DNA from: Termitomyces sp. T153
Lineage: Eukaryota; Basidiomycota; Agaricomycetes; Agaricales; Lyophyllaceae
NCBI GenBank assembly: GCA_018296165.2
Contig: JACKQL020000033.1
Span: 62,001-126,000 of the forward strand
Reading direction: 5' to 3'
DNA length: 64,000 nt
Shown piece by piece: positions 12,249-24,892 of the stretch. A program made the translations under genes and the position numbers. The stretch's first letter is position 1, and each line of letters begins with the position of its first letter. The notes beneath the pieces were generated by a model. The model was not told where the DNA came from and did not search any database. It was given only the letters and a program-made list of their open reading frames with translations.

Positions 12249-12344
12249 ACCCTGAATCCGCAACCCCACATTACCCCACATTCAGGGTCGCAAAACAAAG
12301 GGTTCGTTGAACTTGTGACAAGGCGCCCTGGGGCCTCAGGCCCC
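12249..12344 (+). promoter_or_regulatory. promoter block of the first MFS permease: inverted repeats and paired CCCCAC sites
   Basis: A 9-bp inverted repeat (accctgaat 12249-12257, attcagggt 12280-12288) encloses two CCCCAC sites (12264-12269, 12274-12279). A 15-bp palindrome ggggcctcaggcccc lies at 12330-12344. CCCCAC read on the other strand is GTGGGG, which fits the CreA/Mig1 consensus SYGGRG. The same paired sites occur at the same distance upstream of the inverted paralogue, which argues for function. The regulator is inferred, not shown. Confidence 0.45.
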
Positions 12345-12440
12345 CTTTGGCCCGATGTGTTCTTTGAAATTAGCTTCTCCTAAATTCTTTGCCAGCATTT
12401 GGAATGTTATAAAGGTATGAAGCGATTGTGAAACAATTCC

Positions 12441-14697
12441 ATGGCCCCATCTTCCAAGTCCTCCCAGCTTTCTGAAATACGTGTCAAGGATATCGAGAAA
12501 GATGACGCGGAGGAATATTCTCCAGGTGTTGAGAAGAAGTTAATGTACGCCCCGTCCCTCCCTCATGGCTACCACTACTTAACGACACGATAGTCGATCG
12601 ATCGACCTCCACATCCTTCCGTTGTTCGGCTTACTTTATGCTGTCTCTGTACTTGATAGAGTCAACCTTGGTGCGGCCCGCGTCGCTGGAATGGGGGTAG
12701 ATTTGGTACATCCCGTTTTCTGCCTTGGGATTGTGTCTTGAATTAATCAACCCACAGGAACTTACCGTCGGCGACCGTTACAGCATTGCATCATGCCTTT
12801 ACTTCGTTCCCTATGTTCTTTTGTGAGTTCTTGCAATCTCCTTGCTTGTTTTCTCGCCTTATGACTTGTGCCCAGCCAAATACCGAGTAGCATAATTGTG
12901 CAAAAGCTGGGTCCCCGCATATGGCTCAGCATCTGCGTGACTGGATGGGGCGCTGCGCAGTTGGGTATGGGCTTTGTCCCAAAATGGGGCTACCTTGTTC
13001 TCTGCCGCCTCTTTCTTGGTCTCTTCGAGGTAAGTCTACTCAAGTCACCTGGAGCATGGAATAAAGTTTGACCATCAATTGCAGTCTGGTCTCCTTCCTG
13101 CTCAAGTGTTCGTTGTTTCGACGTGGTATGGTTCTTGTCTTCTTCATCCCATGAAGTTGGTCCTCACCCAGATGATATAGGTACAAGCGACATGAGGTGC
13201 AAAAGCGAGTGGCAGGCTTCTATCTCTTCTCGATCCTCATTGGAGGATTCGGTCCAATCATTGGTAGGCAAACGACTCCAATCGTAATCGTCCAATCTGA
13301 ACGACTTCAGCGTATGCACTGACTTTGATTGCCCCTCGCGGTGGGCTCAACGGCTGGCAATGGATCTTTGTGTGTTTAGTCGTCTTGCCGTGTTAGCCTG
13401 TGCTGACAACACCTCTAGGTTATCGAAGGTGCCATCACAATTGTCGTTGGTGGAATCGCCTACATATTCTTCCCAAACTTCCCAAACAAGAACCGTTTCT
13501 TGTCTGAGGAGCTAACGAAGGTCTGTGATTATCCAAGTTATATTTCGTGGTTCGATCCTAACAGTTAATGCAAAGATTGTGCTCGATCGCGTCGAGAAGG
13601 ATCGAGGCGACGCTATGCCTGACGAGATGACTTTCACAAAGGTTTGCACTCATCTCAGCGACTGGAAGATCTGGACAATGGGTACGTTTCTGATCCCTGT
13701 CACATTCATCGAGTCTTAATGTGTATTACTTTAGGGATTATGTTGATGTGCGCAACAATACCTACCTACGTCGCCGGTGAGTCTCATTCTTTCTCATGTT
13801 TGTTATTAGCACTGAAAGCATTCAAGGGTACTTCACTCCTATCATTCTGACCTCTATGGGCTACACTGCGCGGGACGCTATGTTACTGTCTGCCCCCCCC
13901 GGTGTCCTCGCTGTATGCCTAGTTCATGTTCAATATCTGGGGTGCTAACTTCCAAAATGAACAGGCTTTCTTCACCTTTGTATTTGCCTGGATCTCTGAC
14001 AAATTACGTCAACGAGCCCTACTGATCGCCTTTCAAACTATTCTCGTGATCATCGGGCTCACTCTAACAAGTTACACGATAAATAATGGATCTCGTTATT
14101 TTGGTATGTCCCATGTTCCCTGTGTAACCCAATGCACTATCTAATTGTTCGATCAGGGCTCTGTTTAATAACCGTGGGATCTTGTGCCTCTGTTCCCGGT
14201 ATCCTATCATACGTAAGTTCGAGCTCCGGATGTTGTGATAATTGCCCTTACCCTCAGAGATAGAATGCGAATAACGTGGTATCCCACACCAAGGTATATT
14301 CTCCTCTTCTGATAGCTCTTCCCATGTTAAACATCGTGAACAGCGGTCTATTTCTACTGCAGTCATTGTTGCATTCGCAGGCATTGCAGGTATATTTTCG
14401 ACGACTGTGTAAGCACCCCCAATTTGATTTTTGGATTCGCTTACGAATATTCTCCGTCTCAGATTCCGCCAGAAGGATTACCCGAAGTAAGCCATCTGAA
14501 ATGACTTATGAACACGTCGTTTACTTATGCATCTGTACAGGTACCTCAACGGGATATGGGCAACAATGGGCTGCCAGTTCCTTCTGCTCATCTTGCTGGG
14601 AATGACCTCCTATATATTCATCCGGAAGAACAGGCTAGCTCGGGAAGGCAAAATTGGTCCTTTGGAAGGCCGACAAGGATTTTATTACACGACCTAA
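12441..14697 (+). CDS. MFS permease, anion:cation symporter (Dal5/Tna1-like) family
   Basis: About 500-residue transporter assembled from about 17 exons with short GT-AG introns, all keeping frame. Examples: intron 1 is 12545-12593 (KKLI/RSIDLHIL), and the last joins YPK to YLNGIWATMGCQF. The start is the ATG of MAPSSKSSQLSE and the stop is TAA after GFYYTT. Hallmarks are LPLFGLLYAVSVLDRVNLG in TM1, CRLFLGLFESGLLPA in TM4 and GYFTPIILTSMGY in the second half. This is the fungal ACS-type layout of 12 TM segments. Such permeases import organic anions (allantoate, nicotinate, vitamins) with H+; the substrate cannot be told from sequence. It is the inverted paralogue of 20651-22929. No stop or frameshift was found, so it is probably functional. 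Confidence 0.88.
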
Positions 14698-16197
14698 CGT
14701 TCAATCATGTCAACGACCGCCTAACGTTTGAGTTAACGGCGCCCTGTATAGAATACGTACATATCTTTACATATCAACACCCGGATCCATCATACTTTTC
14801 ACTCCCAGTTACAGCACTGCAATACAAATGTTTCTTCATCATCAAACAAAGCATCAACGACGGCAATAGGAAATTAGGCGTAGCTATCTTACCCATCTGA
14901 GGTCATTCTAACTAGCTATATAGTTTTACAAGATTTCGAGGTTCAAATTTTCCCTCGCTTCTTGAACTTCAAACGATACAAATCAAACCTTTTATTTCTA
15001 AACATCACCGACATTGTGGAAGAAGCCCTTGCCTTGACCGATACTAAGGTCTTTGGCTGCCTGAGCCTCGTTTCATAGACGCCTCTTTCGATATCGAACG
15101 AAGTGGGGTTCACATTTACAGGCGTTTACACTTATCGGATACGATGGCAGGATTGCGAGTGGAAAAAGAAAAAACGAACTTTACATAGTCTCCCCTGTAA
15201 CGTATCGACGATGTGATTCTTCCTTCTCACGACAAGCAATTTAGGAATAGGCCCCGCCTCGAACAACTCGAGCAGCTCATACGAATGCCCGACGTTGACA
15301 TAGCCATCAAGAATCACAAGACTCAAGTAACGAACGTCGTGCTATTTCCCGAAGCTGCGAATCGCCAATGTGAGTATCGAAAATATGCAAACTGGGTAGA
15401 ATCCACTTTTGGGGTAGATGTCAATCACCGTACCCCAGATGGTCTCATCGCGTAGCTCAATCGTAGGAAGATGTCTCCATTGACGTGGCGGCACCTGCAT
15501 GTCTCCTGTGTGACAGTTCGTTCGAACCTCGCATACATGAGACGTTGCAGTTCCTTCTTCTTCGGGTATACTAGTATCTTCACCTGGAATGTACGTCAAA
15601 GAAGTTGATCGATTTATAGTGCATCATCACGGTCATAATTCATGACCCATGCTTTTCTCTGGTCCTCCCTTATGAGCTGTACGCCCTATTCATTGATACG
15701 ACTGCGTCAGTATGATATACACCTCCTTCCCCGACCTGGATAGTCTTCAAATAACGGGTATTTGTTGACACTTGCCACTACTCGTGGTTACTCCAGTGAA
15801 CTTTAAACTTATTGGGTCCTTTATCAATACCTACGAACAGCACTACCTTTGCTTGTCGATACTACATAAACACATTGGATTCCTTCCCTTGCACGATTCA
15901 TACTTAATCGTTGACCCCTCAAACTTTTGATCTAGCAACCGTAAGCGGTTTTGGATTTGGTATAATACGCCACACAAGCAGGGATACAGTATTATTTCTA
16001 GTCCTTTGTTCAAGTCAGATGCTTCAATACTAATCAATGAACTAGTGGATTTGCGCAGCAATGAGGTAATGAGGTCATCTCATACGTACCTGTGGCGTCC
16101 ATTACATCATAACCAGAAACGGTATATATATAAGTTTCACGCTGATCTACTAAAGTTTAAATTTAAAACCTCACAGCCAATCCACATAATTCTGAAA
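14698..16197. other. intergenic host DNA
   Basis: No supported gene. The last 60 bases before the CsbD-like start hold a TATATATAAG sequence at about 16124, a plausible TATA box. Confidence 0.4.
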
Positions 16198-16642
16198 ATG
16201 TCTTTCAACACCACCTCGCCGACGAGCAACATGGGCTCTGATGATTCCAGGTACTGTCAACGTTTTTTCTACGTGTTTAATGCTCATTCGTATCGATCTA
16301 GCAAGACCTCCGGCCAGTTCCACTCCGTGAAAGGCAACGTCGTGGAAGGCGTGGGGAACATGACTGGAAATACTTCTTGGCAACAGTCGGGGAAGCAGGA
16401 GCATGCTGCTGGTGAAGCCGAGACCAAGTCTGCCCAAACCAAAGGCTATGCAGAGGGTACCAAGGATCGTATTGGAGGCAAGAAGGACGCTGTTGTTGGT
16501 GCTGTTAGTGGCGATCGCTCCCAACAGACGCAAGGTAAGTAGGATGGGTTCAATTTTTCATATGATATGTGTTTATTTTTGAGTAGGCAATATTCGGCAG
16601 GAGAAAGGTCAAACGCAGCAAGATAACAACAGGAATCTATGA
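16198..16642 (+). CDS. CsbD-like stress protein (Hmp1-type)
   Basis: Three exons (16198-16250, 16302-16534, 16587-16642) give 113 residues, using GT-AG introns of 51 and 52 bp. The protein is small, hydrophilic and Gly/Gln/Lys-rich. It contains the CsbD pattern KGNVVEGVGNMTGNTSWQQSG (about residues 30-50), then KGYAEGTKDRIGGKKDAVVGAV. Fungal members are annotated as CsbD-like or as 'mismatched base pair and cruciform DNA recognition' proteins after Ustilago Hmp1. Most are abundant and stress-induced, with poorly known biochemistry. A TATATATAAG box lies about 70 bp upstream. The exon borders restore the family sequence exactly (DDSSKTSGQ; TQGNIRQEKGQ). Confidence 0.88.
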
Positions 16643-17021
16643 AACTAAACACTTCCTAAGTCAACAATATTTTCATGTACCTTGTAGTATCAATTTATCG
16701 AATTTCGAGTATTATTCACTACGCTTCTGAGTGCAGCTGACAAGTACCGGTGAGCTACATCTTGAATAATCTGTTGCTTCGTTGACTTTGGATTCGTCCA
16801 CCAGTTGAATTCAATGAACGGATCAGACGTGCTGAAAAAGATCAGGTAATGTTTGTCAACGAAGCTATGAAGTACACAAAACATCCCAAACGCTAACAAT
16901 TTCCTTTGCTGGTCGCAATGAGGGGAAAAGATCGGAAACCCATCTATAGTCGCGTGGACATTTTGATGAGTCAACTTGATTAGCGCGTCCATCGATCAAA
17001 TATCCTTGCCACCATTCCAAA

Positions 17022-17648
17022 ATGCTTGCCTCTAAATACCCTACCGTACAATTCCTAGCAGGAGATTTCGTCATATCTGCTGGCTCCGTCTTATTTCGTC
17101 AGACTCCATCATGTGAACTCGAGATTTGTCTTCTCGAGAGTGCCGCGAGGAACGAATGGGTGCTTCCAAAGGGACGTAAAGACCGTAGCGAAAGTATCGA
17201 GAACACCGCGGTCAGAGAAACTTTGGAAGAAACAGGATACCCGTGCGAGCTATGGCCTTTGCGAATGCCGACACGCGCACCCACTCCTGGAGACACCAGC
17301 GGCGAAGATGTGGTCAAAATCGCAGAGAAGCTCGTTGAGCCGATTGCCATCACGGTTCGGGATTTGAGAGATAAAGGGGCGAAGATTATCTGGTGGTACA
17401 TCACGAGAACCACTGGACAGGAAAGGATTGCCGAGTCACAAACAGCTTATGAAGCTTATGAGGCTAGGTTTATGGAGCCAGCTGTTGCGATTGAGCGCTT
17501 AACGTACCAGAACGATCGCGAGATTGTTCAGAGAGCTTGGGATATTGTGTCTGGATCGCGGACGTTGTCTATTGGAAACAAAGGTACAATATTCGACGAT
17601 AATTCGAGCATATTTAACATTTTTTACGATAGTGTAGGATCCGAGTAA
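17022..17648 (+). CDS. Nudix hydrolase
   Basis: Single-exon 208-residue protein. The Nudix box Gx5Ex7REUxEExGU is at residues 51-73 (GRKDRSE...RETLEETGY), complete with the metal-binding glutamates. The preceding strand AGSVLFRQ and the WVLPKGR entry to the box are typical. Nudix enzymes cleave nucleoside diphosphates linked to another group. The ending of the box and the fold layout resemble fungal diphosphoinositol-phosphate or ADP-ribose type enzymes, but the substrate is not decidable. The C-terminal 60 residues are less conserved. Start chosen at the first ATG, close before the domain. The neighbours (CsbD gene upstream, MFS downstream in opposite orientation) suggest no operon-like link. 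Confidence 0.87.
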   Translation: MLASKYPTVQFLAGDFVISAGSVLFRQTPSCELEICLLESAARNEWVLPKGRKDRSESIENTAVRETLEETGYPCELWPLRMPTRAPTPGDTSGEDVVKIAEKLVEPIAITVRDLRDKGAKIIWWYITRTTGQERIAESQTAYEAYEARFMEPAVAIERLTYQNDREIVQRAWDIVSGSRTLSIGNKGTIFDDNSSIFNIFYDSVGSE

Positions 17649-18719
17649 ATCAGAGAATGTAGGACGAACGGGTCGAGAAATAAGTACATGAAGTTTTGAA
17701 GCAAACATAGAATTTTTTAGTCAACCGCTTCCTTCTGCTTGAAAAAAAAATAAGAAAGAGCAGAAAAAAATGGACACCTACCACCATCACGAAAACCAAT
17801 ACATCCAGGGAAGTGTTATTCTCAAAGCCGAAGGTATCCGTCCAATAAGCAATCTTATCTTATCTACTGAGGTATCTTACTGAGATTTCTAACTCACTTC
17901 CACGTCATTAGAAAAGCTGAGGTCCGTGCCTCATGCTAGATTTGTTCCAATTCAGTTCACATATGGTAATTTGCCTTCGGTTTGGGGTTTTATAGGAGGA
18001 AGGACGTGAGAACGAAGATAGTGTTCGGGAGGCTATAGCGATGGTTCTGAAGCTCATAGTGTGGGCGAGGCCATACCAATAGTTCTGAAGCTCGTATAGG
18101 ACCTACAGTTATGAGAGGGGGTGGGCCCTGCATGTATGTGTGTCAATCTTTCGTCTTGCTCCGTCATCCTGACCTCTTGCAGTCGCAGCAGAATAACGAT
18201 TCAGAGAAATCGCAGTCGATTTGGTCACCTCAGGTATTTTCCTAAAGAAAGCCCAAGAAACGCTGTGTAAATACTCTCAATTGACTTATTTTGACCAGAG
18301 TCATCCGCAATATATCCCCGCAAGGATGAAGTTAGTCCGAGATACATTACACTTGTGATTGTTTTGAAAGTCGAGTCTTAAAGTATATGTAAGAATCTTC
18401 ACTAGATGCAGCAATGAGGAGGACGAGGCCGGCTATCAGACATTTGCTATCCCACAAGACCCAAGACCTCCATACGACGATGATACCAGCAATAAATGGC
18501 TGCAAGGGCAAGGCATGGATGTATGACCCTCCGAGCTGATGGGAGTCTTACCAGAAGATGTGATGACTAGTTTACTGACTATGACTGCTGGAGACATTTG
18601 TAGTTCAATGACATTGAGTCTTTGCGAATCGAATGGCTGGTCAACGCCATCCATCAAAGATGAATGGATCTGGGAGACATAATCTTCGACAAAATCGCCC
18701 GATTGCACTGCCGCTATGA
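17649..18719. other. intergenic host DNA
   Basis: No supported gene. There is an A-rich tract near 17741-17770. Two related segments, 'ctgaagctcatag' and 'ctgaagctcgtatag', lie about 45 bp apart at 18048 and 18089. Confidence 0.35.
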
Positions 18720-19012
18720 AGAAAGACAAGATGTTCTATGTGACTCATACGAAACCGTACCCGCGCGACCTAATAATCGTCGTAGGAATGAGACCATTTC
18801 TGTAGCTCGTTCGAGGAAAATTGCAACACACAAGAAACTCATGGTCGAGATGACAAATATTACAAGATAAAGGCCTTGATAATGAGTTGTGAGTTGTGGT
18901 GTTCCTAAGAGAAGAAAGTACCATAGAACATGTGGTAATAGCTGTATGCCAGGTGTTATATATACAAGTTTTTCCCAATTTTTTGGAGGATAAAGCGTTC
19001 TTCTGGAGTCAT
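18720..19012 (-). pseudogene. relic of a fungal multi-TM membrane protein (MTPEE-type N-terminus)
   Basis: The minus strand begins MTPEERFILQKIGKNLYI and then meets a stop. Hydrophobic TM-like stretches follow in other frames (LYLVIFVISTMSFLCVAIFLE). The N-terminus resembles a basidiomycete family of uncharacterised seven-TM-like proteins starting with MTPEE...IGK. A related start occurs at 27543. Stops and frame changes indicate decay. Family assignment is from memory of the motif. Confidence 0.4.
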
Positions 19013-20650
19013 GTGGTGAGGGATATACACAAACGCTGATACGCATGTCTCATACCGTGAGACAAGCAGAAACACAATATAACTACGTATGCCAGAATAT
19101 ACCCAGAAAAACGGCTGAAAACTGTAGGCCTCGAACGCTGAAACTGCAGGCGCGGGATCAATGCCTATATTGTACACCGGTGTAGAAGGAGTTTATACCT
19201 CCTCAGAAAGAGATAGTGAGCGGTCGAAGAGTCTCCTTTAGCGTCTAAGAGTGACACAGAGAGAGAAGATAGTTAGGCTGGTGGTATTCGCTATAAGTAG
19301 GAACAAGTTTTCGTAATAACGATAGCCGTCAGAGGGTTTGCTAGAGGACGGATGGAAGTTCGATGATTTCGTAACGATGATGGGATCAAAGAAGGATGAC
19401 GGTCAAGAGTTATCTTGTTTAATTCTCAAGAACACGAAAACTAATGGATAAGCCTTGTCGTTGAGTTGCCTTAGTGTTTCCAGAGGAGACAATTCCAGTA
19501 CGTAGACAATCCTAGCAGTGAGAGACGGGACGACCAGATTACCAGAGCCACGAGAATTGTCGTCAATACGAACAGAGGGGAAGCGTTAGGAACCTTCAGA
19601 AGTCAACCAGAAACGAGTCGTTTCTTCGGGGGAAAAAAGCTGCTTTATTCTTTGTGTCGTAGTCCTTTTTATTCCTGATGCTATATGATGTGGCGATCGC
19701 CGATCCCTCCCTGATTTTAAAGCAGACCAACAGTCGGTCTCATAATCCGCCAAAGTCCCAAACCTTATTCCAGGTTGCTCTCATTGTTCAACCGATCTGT
19801 TGCCCCTCCCGGACGTCATTTTGTTGTCACTTCTTCCCGTCTTTTCCCTCGGCTCATCACGTCATTTTGAGTCGGTTCTTCTCAATCCATAGTCCATTTC
19901 CTTCAACCGTCCATCTCCCCCATCCTCTAATTCCATCCGTACTCGCACTTTCACCCTTCCGCCAACAATATATTTCCAGTCGTCGCACAAACCCAGACTC
20001 GTCCCATTTCCGTCTTTACACCTTTCGACCCTACCACACCGGTGAGCCCGCAAAGCTGTCACGACGAGGAAGTAAGAGAGACTAAGCATGATCACGTACT
20101 GATTGCCAACCCGGTACCTGTGACCGGCAGGCTCGGCTACATGCCTAATCGATGCCGAGGACAGCCACCTGCTAATTCCGTATTGCCTCAAAATTTTGAA
20201 ACTAGCTCGTCAACAACCCGGAGCGAGGACCATCTACTACGTCAATAATGCGACGACCAACGGGGAGGTCCCCAAGAAAGGACAATGGTAGAAAGGAGTA
20301 ACGAGAGCAAGGAACAGCTGATCTGCAGTGATGTACGCGCGAATGTAATTGTTAGAAAGAACGATGCTTCTCTCGGGACCACCGTGATCCAACGGCACAT
20401 ACTCGACGGTAGCCATCAAGCCAAGAGGCACTCATTTTAAGAATGGGGGTGCATATTTATCATGCTTGCGTTTTCAAGTTTTTTACTCGATGTTAGGCAA
20501 TTCTATTCATTAACTGGAAAAGGTATACGATGGGTTGGATGTATGCAAAGAGGGATGTTGTCAATGATGAACGTTACTTTACAGGAAGATATGCTACACG
20601 GGATGAAGTCCTTGACTAAACCAGTTGTCCGAGTATGACGACATGCTAGA
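19013..20650. other. intergenic host DNA
   Basis: No supported gene. 19678-20085 is an open, pyrimidine-rich frame of low complexity and is not believed to be coding. Confidence 0.35.
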
Positions 20651-22929
20651 TTAGATAGTGTAGTAAAATCCTGGTTGACCTTCCAAGGGGCCAATTTTGC
20701 CTTCCCGAGCAAGCCTGTTCCTCCGGATGAACGTATAGGACGTCATGGCCAGCAAGACGAGCAGAAGGAACTGGCAGCCCATTGTCGACCACATACCGTT
20801 GAGATATCTGTAAGAACACAGAACTAAGTGACAGGGTTCGTAAGGCGAATTTCAAGAGACTTGCCTCGGATAATCCTCCTGGCGGAATCTGAAGTAAAGA
20901 GAGCATGTTCATAAGCGGTTCCAAAATCATCAGATGATGGGAACTTACACAGTTGTTGAAAATACACCCGCGATACCACCGAACGCAGCGATAACCGCGG
21001 TTGAAACGGTTCGCTGTTCACCATTAGCACGAGAATACTTTTGAGGAAGAAAAATATACCTTGGTGTGAGATACTACGTTGTTCGCGCTCTATACCTGAA
21101 GTTAAGAGAGCAGTTGTGGCAGTAAGGAAAAGCCGGACTTACGTATGATAGAATACCAGGAACAGTGGAGCAAGCTCCTACGTTGGTAAGGCAAAGACCT
21201 AATGGAAGGTCAGAGGCTGTAATGTGTATATACATGGGAATATAGGACATACCAAAGTACCGTGCTCCATTATTCGTCGAGTAAGCTGTTACAGAGAGCC
21301 CAACAATTGTGAGCATGGTTTGGATGGCAATTATAAGGGCTCGCTGCCGTGTCCGGTCGGATATCCATGCAAATCCAAAGGCGAAGATAACCTGCCCATA
21401 TATCGAGTTAGCAACGCGTAGAAAGTGAATATGAACGCGGCGCACAGCGAAGAGACTCGGGGGAGCAGACAGAAGTAGAGAATCACGCAGATGATAGCCC
21501 ATAGAGTTAAGAATGATAGGCACGAAGAATCCTGGAACACTTAAGTGTTGATAGCAGACGCACGGATGGGAGACTCACCGATAGCGTAGGCAGGTACTGT
21601 AGCGCACAGCATCATTAGCGCTAAAGTAAGGTGAGTTGAAACACAATGGATGTAATAAGAGTAAGAAGCTTACCAAATGCCCACATCGTCCAGTCGCTCA
21701 TATGACGGCGGAGCTTCTCCCTAGTCATTTGGTCTGGTATCGAGTCGCCTCTATCTTGCTCGACGCGATCGAGCACCAGCTACACTGATCGTCAGGTTTG
21801 GTAAAAGAACATGAGACACGGCAAAGACATACCTTCGTCTGTTCTGGAGACAAGAAGCGGTTGTTGTCTGGGAAGTCCGGGAAAAATATGTAGGTAATAA
21901 GACCGACAAAAATCGTAATAATGCCCTCGATGATCTAGCGGGGCCGTGTTAGTATCGACGAAGGTGAGTAAAGCTGTAGAAGTAAACGCACAAAGATCCA
22001 CTGCCAACCGTTGAGTCCACCGCGAGGGGCGATTAACGTGAGTGCGTATCCTGACTTCGTTTGAGATTTGACGATTCTAATCAACTTCGATCACTTACCA
22101 AAGATTGGGCTGAATCCTCCCATGAATATCGAACAGAGATAGAAGGCTGCCATTCGTTTTTGCACTTCATCCCGCTTGTACCTATAACCGTATCAATGAG
22201 TAGTTGTATCGGTAGAAAATGAGAAAAAAACATACCAGGTCGAAATAACGAACACTAGAGCAGGTAGGAGACCGGCCTAGCAATCGATGATCAATGTTTA
22301 TCCTAGTCAAGAGGTAACTTGAGTGAGTCCTACCTCAAAGACACCGAGGAGGGTACGACAAAGGACAAGATAGCCCCATTGCGGAACGAAGCCCATGCCC
22401 AATTGAGCCGCACCCCAGGCAATCACACATACGCTGACCCATGTGCGAGCACCCAGCTTTCGCAAAACCATGTTGCTTGGCAGTTGACTGGAAACAAGTC
22501 GTCAGACGAGGAAATGAGCCAAAAGACGATAACTAACAGAAGGATATAGGGAATGAAGTAAATGCATGCGACAATGCTGTAACGGTTGCCAATGTCAAGT
22601 CTCTGTAGGTTGGTTCATTAATGCAAGACCAGGTCTCGAGGTAGAAAGGACAATACCAGATCCTTCTCCATTCCGGCAATGCGAGCCACACCGGTGTTGA
22701 TTCTGTCAACTACAGCGACAGAAAAGATCAAGCCAAGCAGGGGAAGGATGCGGACGTCGACCAATCGACTGTATCGCTATTGTTGAGTACGGTACACCAA
22801 TCATAAGGGAAAGTGATGAGCGTACATTGTATTCTTCTCGATCTCGGGAGGATACTCCTGGAGGACGTCTTTTTCGACATCCTCGACGTGTTCTGCAAAG
22901 ACCTTGGAGGACTTGGGGGATGGGGCCAT
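20651..22929 (-). CDS. MFS permease, inverted paralogue of 12441-14697
   Basis: Minus-strand gene from the ATG of MAPSPKSSKVFAEHVEDVEK (22929) to the TAA after GFYYTI (20651). The exon-intron pattern matches that of the first permease intron for intron wherever compared: KNT/I-RLVDVRIL, MEKDL, YAI/G-VPGFFVPI, SLFA/VIFAFGFAW. The proteins are clearly similar over the whole length, with identical blocks such as REGKIGPLEG near the end. Same ACS/Dal5-like family and the same likely 12-TM, H+-coupled uptake role; substrate unknown. No disabling change seen. The pair is convergent, with the CsbD and Nudix genes between. Confidence 0.87.
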
Positions 22930-23070
22930 GTCTGACGGTCTTGTAAGCGTTCCATGTTTTTATAATACAAATTCAAACTTAGGAGATGCTTGTTTGCAGT
23001 CAAAAAAAATCCATCTCCGAAAAGCTTCAGGCCCAGGGCACCTTGGCGCAACTCAATGCATTGTTTTACG

Positions 23071-23135
23071 ATCTGGTGTGGGGTATGAAGTGTGGGGTGC
23101 GGCACGGATCAGGGGTACGGATCAGGGATGCGGAT
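23071..23135 (-). promoter_or_regulatory. promoter block of the second MFS permease: paired GTGGGG sites
   Basis: GTGGGG (CCCCAC on the coding strand) occurs at 23078-23083 and 23092-23097, about 150-170 bp upstream of the ATG. This matches the distance in the first permease. Next to it, cgtaaaacaa and ccctgggcc on the coding strand also have counterparts there. Just upstream, 'acggatcaggg'-type units repeat. Fits a CreA/Mig1-like site pair; the regulator is inferred. Confidence 0.42.
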
Positions 23136-24806
23136 CCAGGGGTGGCATCACAAGACGGCGAAAAGGCTCGAAAAGGAACGATTCGAAATGAAAATGCAGG
23201 GTCGAAGCTGGTTTAAGGGCCGTCTTGGATATCGTACATGAACAGCGACAAAGATGGACAGACGATTGAGATGTCCAGTGTGCATACTATGTTTTTGGAA
23301 ATGGGCCCCGAGCGCCTAACTGATAGCGCAGATAACGCCCACAGTCCGCAATGTCCCGTACCGGAGGTTTGTTTAGCCTTTCGCTCACTCTTCGTGTATT
23401 CGGCGTTTAGAAAATATGATTTAAGTCGTCTGTTTCGGCAATGTAACAAAGAAACTTTCATTCACGTCGATTGCTTCAAGAATGTTTCTCAGTCGATAAC
23501 AGTAGAAGCTGTAGGCAGTAGTAGGGAGGAATCAGGTAGTTCCCAAGGCCAACTGTGTATAATGATCGCACGGAGTTGCAAAAAGCAAATTTACATTTTC
23601 GATTACAAACTTTTTTCTGTGTATATTAGCTAGCGATCGGCCGACCGATTATTTCCGATTTCTCGAAGACAGTCATGGAGTAGGGTCGAAGATGGCGTGG
23701 CTGGGGCGGGAGTGGATAGGAGGCCCATCCCGGCCCCATCCCACCTGTAGAATTTGATATTTATTCACTTGGAAATTGCATGTGAGCCTTGGCTTTGCCC
23801 GTGGTCGCTCTTCCGGTGCCCGGCTTCAACAATACCGGTTGCAGCCGGTTGCCTGTTGGTCGCCTTTGGTTTTTTCCGGCCCTGAAATCGGCTGAAATCG
23901 GTGACCGTTCGGCCGACAAGAAATCCGAACCAAAGAAGTCTGATGGACTTGCTCAATTCTTGCTGTCAGTTTTGTGATGTCACTGTTTGACTCGCATCCG
24001 CATCATGTATGGTGGCGAAGGGAGTTGAAGAATGATTCTTGTTGAACGAGCTATATATGAAGTCTGCTGTATTGAACAAAGATGGGTTCATGGTAAGGGT
24101 AGACTTGAATCACTGAAGAAGGCACAGTAGCTCAGACTGACAGCATGCGAGGCTATGTACGTGGCGGCCTGACTTTGTTTTTATAACATCTCGTCGGCGT
24201 CGGAAAAAATCGGATGTACCATACAGGATATAGACGACCCGATTGGCTGGAACGACGCCGCCTTCCTTAACACGAGTATCGGCTTCTGCAGTTTCATATG
24301 ATAGCTCTTCGAAAGTAGATTTATAAATTCGTGAAGGAAAGAGACTGTGCCTTTTCGGATTCCTCCGAATCTTTTGCGCGCGTTGACGGTAGCCTGATTC
24401 TGCAGTGATCGCGCGACGGAATCAAGATGTGAGGACGAATACACGACAACATGATTCATGGCTTTCGTAGTCCACTTGTTGAGATTTTTTCTTCAAAGGC
24501 AGTTTGATATCTCAGTGAAATCGAAACGACGGGATGGCCCAAATGAAAAGCTCTGAACTCCGCATCGTGCATCGCGTCACAAGTACTGGCAATTCATAAA
24601 CCCACGCAAGAGCTCTTAACAGCGACTTATCGCGTTTCTCAATTCTTTGCATGTCTTGTTCTGAATAAACACTAGCTTTGAATCTGGTGTTCTCTGCTCC
24701 TCCGCTGTTGACGCCACGATGATGTCAAGTCACCACGCGATACTGACACCGTATGCAAAACCTATCTCTACAAACGCGGCCACACTGACTTGGGAAATAA
24801 TCTCAA
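23136..24806. other. intergenic host DNA
   Basis: No supported gene. 23238-23633 stays open but shows no family motif. About 23700-23900 holds short GC-rich repeated words (cccatcccggccccatccc; ccggttgcagccggttgcc) that look like debris of a small repeat. Confidence 0.35.
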
Positions 24807-24892
24807 CCAGACCACGCATATTAACTCGACCAGACCACGCATATAACTCGACCAGACCACGCATATAACTCGACCAGACCACGCATTTTAAC
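24807..24892. repeat. 22-23-bp tandem repeat, four copies
   Basis: Unit ccagaccacgcatataactcga begins at 24807, 24830, 24852 and 24874, nearly identical. Confidence 0.9.

Noticed and set aside
19678..20085. Plus-strand open frame of 135 codons
   Set aside because: Ser/Pro/His-rich low-complexity translation of a pyrimidine-rich stretch, with no exon context.
24807..24892. CRISPR-like array of 22-bp repeats
   Set aside because: The units are contiguous, without spacers, in eukaryotic DNA; it is a minisatellite.
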